Part shown: positions 58,382-64,000 of the stretch, piece by piece
Layout: each line of letters starts with the position of its first letter
Numbering within the stretch: position 1 is the stretch's first letter
Source: Ilyonectria destructans
Taxonomy: Eukaryota > Ascomycota > Sordariomycetes > Hypocreales > Nectriaceae
DNA length: 64,000 nt
Assembly (NCBI GenBank): GCA_020740775.1
Contig: JAHEWK010000001.1
Span: 3,534,001-3,598,000, forward strand
Direction of reading: 5' to 3'
Program-made: the position numbers and the translations under genes
Notes under the pieces: model-generated
What the model saw: the letters and a program-made list of their open reading frames with translations, nothing else
Told to the model about the DNA's origin: nothing
Databases searched by the model: none

Positions 58382-59182
58382 TGTTTCTGTTAGTCGTAGT
58401 TGTGCGAGTGTCTGTAGGTTGTGATGTGGAGATGGTCTGGCGATGATTGACGAAGGGGGTTGGATACAGAACGCGAAAGTAGATGGCATGAAGCCATAGT
58501 TTATAGAGTGGAATGGCAAACTCCTGTTCACTTCTTAAGATGAACACGGGGAGTTGGCTTCGTGTTCCTTGAAGTGTCCCTAAATATTTAGAGCTACCTC
58601 GACCACAAGACTTCTTGAACCGTAAGTGTTCTAACACACATGGGCCATATTGGGGCCGCTCGGAACATTGACGATAGTCACTATGCGATTAACTACTCAT
58701 GTTCGTCCAGTATTGGGGGCATGGCTGATTCAGGATGAACTTTAAGCCGCGGCACTGACTGTAAGATGGCACGCGCTGTGGATCGTGGACTTCTTTGTTC
58801 CATTTCATCAGCATGTTCAGCTATTCGCCACATAAGCGGCAGATGCGTCGAACGCGGTTAGTCATACAAAGAAACAATTCAAATAGATCCACGGGCCCAG
58901 AGGAAGAAAGGAACACTGCTTTTGTTAACATCCATCAGCCGCATCCTCCCCTTGGCCCACCTAGTGATTGCATCTTTCTCTGAGCTCTTGAGGTGTCACT
59001 CTTTAGACTCTACGAGCCACCCAGAGTATTTTCTGGAGAGCTTGTCCACTACTCTTCCTTTTAACGTCACTGTATTCATCTCCCTTTATTGCCATCAGCA
59101 TAAATTCATTGTTAATTATCTCGACCGTCGTCACAACACCCGTCACGGCTCGATTGACGACCATGGAAGTCTCGAACCAGGT
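58382..59182. other. Divergent promoter region
   Basis: About 800 bp between the head-to-head thioesterase-like and F-box genes. The F-box frame is open further upstream to about 58922 but has no ATG there, and the sequence is less protein-like. Confidence 0.5.
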
Positions 59183-60496
59183 ATGCCGACTCCAACGAGC
59201 TCTGATCTCCAGGAAATCCAGTCTGATCGCAGAGAAAATCAGGTTGATGTATTCGCCAAGTTGCCCCTGGAACTGAAGCTAGAGATCTGCCAGTACCTCT
59301 GCGACCATTGCACCAACGCAATTTCCCTCCGCTCGAAATCCAAACCTGATTATGGACCCCTGGCCAGCCTATGCCTCACATCTCGATCTATCAGGGCTGC
59401 CGCACAGCAAGTTTTATATCATTTCTTCTGGTGCCAAGATGGTGATCCAGGGCGCCGTTTGGCACCATTTTCGACGACTCTAAGCCGGAGACCCGAGTTG
59501 AGGGCACATGTTCGTCGAATTCGCTATCAGCCTACCCCTTGGGATGACCCTCCGCTTGATTTTCAGAGCGATGACACGTCTGACGAGGAAGATTTGGATC
59601 CACTCCGGGTTGAAACCTTCAGACTTCATCGCTCTTTGTTCGATGAGGTGTTATCGCGAGCAGAAAATCTGGAAGAGTTGACTATCCAAATCGAGGAAGG
59701 TTGGCGGCTACCTCCCATCGATTTCTCTTGTCTGAGGCATCTTGATCTCGGATGTCACGGCCGTAACATCACCTATTATAAAAGCCCAGGACCAAATTAT
59801 TCCCAAGATAAAAGGGGACTGAGAGCAGCACCGCGGCTCGAGCAGTTGCGGCTAGACCAATGGAACATATTGGAGGTGGCTCGCTCAAGTATCTTGGGTC
59901 TAGCATCCAATATCCACCTGTTGGCTACTGCGCCCGAGGGCCAAGGCTTGAAGGAGATTTCAGACACTGACAAGGTAACCCTCGTTGCAGGGGTGTCAAA
60001 GCTCACTGCATTCGAATTCATCCAGAACTTTAAAGCGCGCCAGGGAGGTCAAGAAATCTTGCCATTGCTCTTGAAGCAGAAAGATCATCTGACAAGTATT
60101 TCCATACAAAGCTGGCACTTCCAGATCGACCTTGCTTTACTCGGCGAGTTTACAAATCTTAAACACCTTCGGCTTCACACCTGGACCAAAGGTCCCGCAA
60201 ATAGTACGGGTGAGGTAGTTTCATATCCCTCTGTACTTCCTCGATCATTGGAGTCGCTGCAACTGTGTTTCTGGAATTCACCCCATCAAGAAGGAATTAT
60301 GATCTGGTTGAGCCAGAGCCTATCCGAGTACAAGCACCTGAAATATGTGCGAACTGCTGATTTCAACGGTGGGCGTTCAAGCGATATATTCAGGGAGCGG
60401 GGGGTAAATAAAAACTTTGTGGAAGCAGGTGTGGAATTCGTGATGGTGGAATGGAGGACCCCGAGAACATTCGATGGACTTTGGGATTTCGTATAG
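59183..60496 (+). CDS. F-box protein with leucine-rich C-terminal region
   Basis: Predicted substrate adaptor of an SCF ubiquitin ligase; target unknown. Single exon, 437 residues from the first in-frame ATG. The F-box occupies about residues 20-65: VDVFAKLPLELKLEICQYLC, then LASLCLTSRSIRAAAQQVLYH. Downstream, repeated patterns such as LEELTIQIEEG, LRHLDLGCHG, LEQLRLDQWN, LTSISIQSW, LKHLRLHTW and LESLQLCFW suggest irregular leucine-rich repeats. An acidic stretch, QSDDTSDEEDLDP, separates the two. A GTATGC directly after an earlier ATG (59163) could be a donor, but the resulting intron would be about 32 bp, too short. Tail to tail with the patatin-like gene, 126 bp apart. Confidence 0.85.
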   Translation: MPTPTSSDLQEIQSDRRENQVDVFAKLPLELKLEICQYLCDHCTNAISLRSKSKPDYGPLASLCLTSRSIRAAAQQVLYHFFWCQDGDPGRRLAPFSTTLSRRPELRAHVRRIRYQPTPWDDPPLDFQSDDTSDEEDLDPLRVETFRLHRSLFDEVLSRAENLEELTIQIEEGWRLPPIDFSCLRHLDLGCHGRNITYYKSPGPNYSQDKRGLRAAPRLEQLRLDQWNILEVARSSILGLASNIHLLATAPEGQGLKEISDTDKVTLVAGVSKLTAFEFIQNFKARQGGQEILPLLLKQKDHLTSISIQSWHFQIDLALLGEFTNLKHLRLHTWTKGPANSTGEVVSYPSVLPRSLESLQLCFWNSPHQEGIMIWLSQSLSEYKHLKYVRTADFNGGRSSDIFRERGVNKNFVEAGVEFVMVEWRTPRTFDGLWDFV

Positions 60497-60622
60497 GCTG
60501 CAACATCACTCGGGAGGTGATTTCGTGGACTATAAGTCGTGCCCGTTAAGAGAAAGGTTTATGGGCCGTGTCTAAATCATGAATGGCCAACGTCTTGTTC
60601 ATTCTCACGTTAGCCTTGTGCC

Positions 60623-62525
60623 TCAACTCCCGTCGTGATCTGTACCCAAAGGTCCTCCGAGTCCATTGATACGATCCCTCTCCCTGCGTTCAGCTTCCAT
60701 TGTTGCTGCCATACTCCCCTTCCGTCGTAGCCCGGGAGCCTTGAACTTCCTCACCACCTGATATGATCTGTCCAACTCATTTTCCACGGCGCACCTTATC
60801 TTTAGGGCTGCGACCGCAGGCCACACGCTCCGCTCTCCTCTCAAGATCCAATAGTTCAGAGTTTCACGCGTAGGTGTTTCCAAAAGCCTTACAAAGTCCC
60901 CCGCCGTTACCTCAGGAACCAACATCATCGAAGCAGCTGGCACTTGCTCATCAACTAGGAAGCGGCGTATGTTTGCTGGAAGCAGACGCAATGTGTCTAG
61001 CTGACGCAGTCGATGGCGTATCTCCAACCCAACCATTCTAACCAAGAAGGCAGAGACCTGTGTCGTCTTGCTTCGTGCTTCAACTAATGATGGGCCATGC
61101 ATGTCGGACTGGATAAAAGGAATAAGGTAGGGGCGGGCTTGGCTGACGATGAAGTGATTGACGTTAAACAACTCGGCGATGCGTCGAAGAGGAGAGTCGC
61201 GGTCAGAATAGGGCGTGTGCGTCCAATGACGAAAGTCAATGGTGTTTGCAGGAGCCCACGGCACAATGTGGCCATGGGCATCCTTGCAAAGCATGGTTGT
61301 TTTCCGACGACCATACAGCGAGGGTGAAGAGGCATTCGATGCTACAGCAGCGGTCCATATCAACTGTCACGGTTTAGTTTACATCCTTTTAACGAGGTAG
61401 GAGAATGAACTTACCACGTTGGGTGCAGTCAAGTAGTTGAGGAGCGTGGGGACACCACCCTGACCTTCTGTGGCAACCGTGATGTTCAAGACTCTCTTGC
61501 TACGATTGAATGCCTCCTCGAACGTCAAGTCGCCGACGTTGGCCCTCACGCATTCTTCCAGGACTGTCACATCAAGGAAATAGCCTTCGCGCGAGAAACG
61601 TCGGACTCTCCGCAGCAATGTTTCCCATCGCGAGCGAGTTGTCTGACTGCTGGAAGGCTCGATGCCACTCTTTGACGCGAACGCCGTGAGATCAATTCCA
61701 TCACCGCTTAGGACGGCTGGCAGTTCATCTTCAGTATGGATTGCAACGAGAGCTGCGATCAAGGCCCCAGTAGCTGTGCCGGTTATGATGCGTGGAAGGA
61801 GGCCACGGAGGAATAAAGCCTTGACCACGCCAAGGTGGCACATTCCAAAGATTGCGCCGCCCTGCAGGACGAGGGTGCTTCTTCCAAAGGCCTGCCTCGT
61901 GTCGTGGATACAATCCAGCTTCATCTGCATCGTCAATGTGGTGCCATTTCCATGGCCCGCTGACGAAGGGCTGGTTGGGAGTACGCGGATGTCTTCCACC
62001 GACTCGGCGACCTGGGTAATATATTCTTCGATAAGATACTTGGTGCCGGCGAAGGAACGGTTGTATAGCTTGGGCACGGTAATGTTGCCAAGGTTTCGAA
62101 CTAGGCCCGATCGTAAAAGGTTGACCATCTGTTGGAAGTTTCCATTCTCCCGGGAGGTCGCAAGGGAGTCGAGTCGTTCGGTGATGAGGCGCCAGTCGTA
62201 GTACTTGGAAGTCGGGTTGTTGCGCCTGGAGCTAGTCAGTATGGCTTATGGGCGGGATGGCAATAGATACCATACCAAAGATCGAGGCCGAGAAGGTTAT
62301 CAAGGTGTAGAGCAGCCTCTTCCCAGTCCTCAAAGGTCTCGGCGTGACGTAGTAGATGCAGCCATAGCTCGACAGGGCTCTTGCGCCTGTACCAGCTGCG
62401 CAGCTTCTGTAGCGACATGGTTAGACGATGGTCATGGAACATCCCACGCAAGGGGATTGATTTACCCTCTGCCAGAAACTGGCCACGTCGACGACGACAC
62501 CCCAGACAGCCACAGCTACCCCCAT
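60623..62525 (-). CDS. Patatin-like lipid-hydrolase family protein
   Basis: Fungal patatin-like protein with the Tgl-type N-terminal domain (DUF3336); membrane or lipid-droplet location is likely. Exons 62525-62466, 62406-62276, 62225-61415 and 61363-60623 join in frame to 580 residues. An N-terminal hydrophobic stretch is followed by WLHLLRHAETFEDWEEAALH. The oxyanion loop is LQGGAIFGMCHLGVVKAL (G186-G191). The nucleophile motif, normally G-x-S-x-G, reads ITGTATGALIAAL, with Ala215 where Ser is expected. The region of the partner Asp (often DG[GS]) reads HTPYSDRDSPLRRIAELFNV. Both positions therefore differ from active patatins. I recall a filamentous-fungal subfamily that resembles this, so the changes may be shared, not a fresh mutation. 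The start sits directly upstream of the hydrophobic segment; the frame stays open upstream but without an ATG. Confidence 0.85.
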
Positions 62526-63136
62526 GATTGCCGAGGGACAATCACAAGCACCATCGAAGACAGCCGGAGAGAGGGAGTCGGGTTGAGCGTACGAGGGACG
62601 CGCGCATCTAGGGCATTGTAGGGAGCGCCGAGCCACATGCAAAGCGGCCAGTGGTCCTCGAAGCCGATAGATCGATAGGTAGCGGGTCAGAGGGAACTTC
62701 AAGCCTTCGCGAGAGGGTGTTGGAACGGATGGTGGTGGGCCGTGGAGCTCCCCGCAATAAGCCGTTCAACAAACGTCGCCGCTAAACTCAGGCATGTGAT
62801 TGTGAGATCACCGCGAGACTCGGGCCGGCCGTCTCACAGTCCGAGCCACAATACCACCTCGCACGCGCGCGTGATAATAACCAACTGGAATGCTCTGCGA
62901 TAAGTAACACGTAGGTCTTGTGCTTTCTATTTACGTGGCTGCAGAGGCGCGCAATTGGTCGCAAGGGGGTCGAGAGCATGGTCAAAGTTAGCATCGCTGT
63001 TTCTATTTTCTTCATTCTGATATCAACGCCGCCGCAACGTTCGGATGGATCGACCTCAGGATTGCCGATTAATATCGTACATTGTAAACTCAGCCTCTTC
63101 TTCACTTCATCTCAAGACGTACTTGCGATAGCCGAT
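62526..63136. other. Intergenic region between patatin-like gene and LEO1
   Basis: Same-strand spacer that should hold the patatin-like promoter and the LEO1 3' UTR. No gene is seen. Confidence 0.5.
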
Positions 63137-64000
63137 CTAGTCCTCGTCGTCCTCGACAACGTGACGCCGCCTGCCTCTTCCAGACGCCTCCATGGGCTCG
63201 GCATCAGAGCCCTCGGCATCTTCATCCTCGTCACGGTCCCTGGTCCGTCGCTTCTTTGAACGCGGCTTTTCGCGTTCGTCGTACAGTTCTTCCTCCTCCT
63301 CATCACCACTCTCCAACTCATCTTCATCGCTACCGACAACGAAGTCATCTTCCAGGTCGTACTCATCCTGTCGGCGCACACCCTGAGGCAGGTCGTCATC
63401 GGAATCGTATTCGGGACCCCGGCGCTTGGGCTTAGCTGATCCCGGCGCACCGCGCTTCCGCGAAGAGCCCATGCCCCGTCGGCCACCTTCGAGGTCTCCA
63501 ATAGAAAGGCCTCCACCCCTAGACCTGCCATATCCGCCGTCCATCTTCGCGGTGGCATTGTCACGGCGTCGCTGGGCCTTTATCCTCTCTTTCTCCGCCA
63601 TCTCAGCCTGCTTCTTCTGAAGCTCAGGGTCTCGAGTGGTTCGAATAAACATGTCGCCTCCGGAGGAAGTCTTGCTCGCGAGTGCCATCCTCTCGGCGAG
63701 GACCGATAGCGCATCATCGCCGACAGCCTTGTTGGGGCGCACGTTGTACTGCTCGGTGATGTGCCCAACTGTCATGAGGAGGTTGCTGCTCAATTCGGCA
63801 GCGGCAGCATAGTAGTGTCCATCGTGAAGCTCGTTGTATGGCTTGTCGGCATCGGGGGCAAGCCCCTTCTTATTAATCTCGTAGTGTTCGCCACCAACTG
63901 AAATCGTGACCGATCCGTCGCTCCAGCGGAAGATGTTGGTGTTGCTCTTGAGCTCGCCAGTGCTGTGATCTCTGCGCACTCTCGCGACGTGTTTGGGGTT
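63137..64000 (-). CDS. leo1: LEO1, Paf1-complex subunit (3' part only)
   Basis: C-terminal 287 residues of a protein that continues beyond the window. The stretch KHVARVRRDHSTGELKSNTN and FRWSDGSVTISVGGEHYEI matches LEO1, a nuclear subunit of the Paf1 elongation complex that acts with RNA polymerase II. It is followed by a long disordered tail rich in Arg/Gly and in Asp/Glu (EYDSDDDLPQG, DELESGDEEEEELYDE, then RSKKRRTRDRDEDEDAEGSD), which is typical of the family. No intron is visible in this part. Stop is TAG at 63139-63137. The 5' end, including the start codon, lies outside the window. Confidence 0.93.
   Translation of the reverse strand, partial: NPKHVARVRRDHSTGELKSNTNIFRWSDGSVTISVGGEHYEINKKGLAPDADKPYNELHDGHYYAAAAELSSNLLMTVGHITEQYNVRPNKAVGDDALSVLAERMALASKTSSGGDMFIRTTRDPELQKKQAEMAEKERIKAQRRRDNATAKMDGGYGRSRGGGLSIGDLEGGRRGMGSSRKRGAPGSAKPKRRGPEYDSDDDLPQGVRRQDEYDLEDDFVVGSDEDELESGDEEEEELYDEREKPRSKKRRTRDRDEDEDAEGSDAEPMEASGRGRRRHVVEDDED

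Noticed and set aside
59163..59215. Possible short first exon and intron of the F-box gene (ATG at 59163, donor GTATGC)
   Set aside because: The implied intron is about 32 bp, below a realistic length, and the frame is already continuous from ATG 59183.

Overview
The window is nuclear DNA of a filamentous ascomycete, most likely a sordariomycete of the Hypocreales type. I base this on GC-rich coding exons, short spliceosomal introns (mostly 50-80 bp) with CTGAC/CTAAC-like branch sites, pyrimidine-rich leaders, no operons, and family content that is typical of moulds (zinc-cluster regulator, GPI-anchored Kre9-like wall protein, Frizzled/Smoothened-like receptor, Gig1/DUF3605). The species call is inference; I searched no database.

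Fifteen genes are supported, and 14 of the 15 exon chains were worked out by hand. Left to right: zinc-cluster regulator (+, 2326-5316); TauD/TfdA-like dioxygenase (+, 8072-9483); membrane-anchored histidine acid phosphatase (+, 12238-14300), convergent with an ammonium transporter (-, 15043-16737); CRT10-like WD protein (-, 22582-25166); membrane-anchored GH5 glycosidase (-, 26422-27942); Frizzled/Smoothened-like receptor (-, 29221-30870); FolB-type protein (+, 39543-40486), tail to tail with Gig1 (-, 40646-41372); UDP-glucose pyrophosphorylase (+, 44273-46427); Kre9/Knh1-like GPI protein (+, 51761-52549); an unknown 202-residue protein (-, 53732-54340); an acyl-protein-thioesterase-like protein without its serine (-, 57473-58381), head to head with an F-box protein (+, 59183-60496), which is tail to tail with a patatin-like protein (-, 60623-62525); and the 3' part of LEO1 (-, 63137 to the window end).

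Between them lie long gene-poor stretches: 5.8 kb (16.7-22.6 kb), 8.7 kb (30.9-39.5 kb) and 5.3 kb (46.4-51.8 kb). They hold only short simple repeats, pyrimidine tracts and small ORFs that I could not support. No tRNA, rRNA, CRISPR array or intact transposon was recognised.

No obvious multi-gene cluster joins the neighbours. Loose themes are nutrient uptake at the cell surface (phosphatase, ammonium transporter, GH5) and wall or glycan supply (UGP1, Kre9-like, Gig1). The points most worth following are molecular: a dioxygenase intron that needs a non-canonical GG acceptor to keep the iron-binding motif; two consecutive GC-AG introns in UGP1; two hydrolase-fold proteins lacking the catalytic serine; a retained-intron form of the wall protein that would lose its GPI anchor; and a Glu at the twin-His site of the ammonium transporter.
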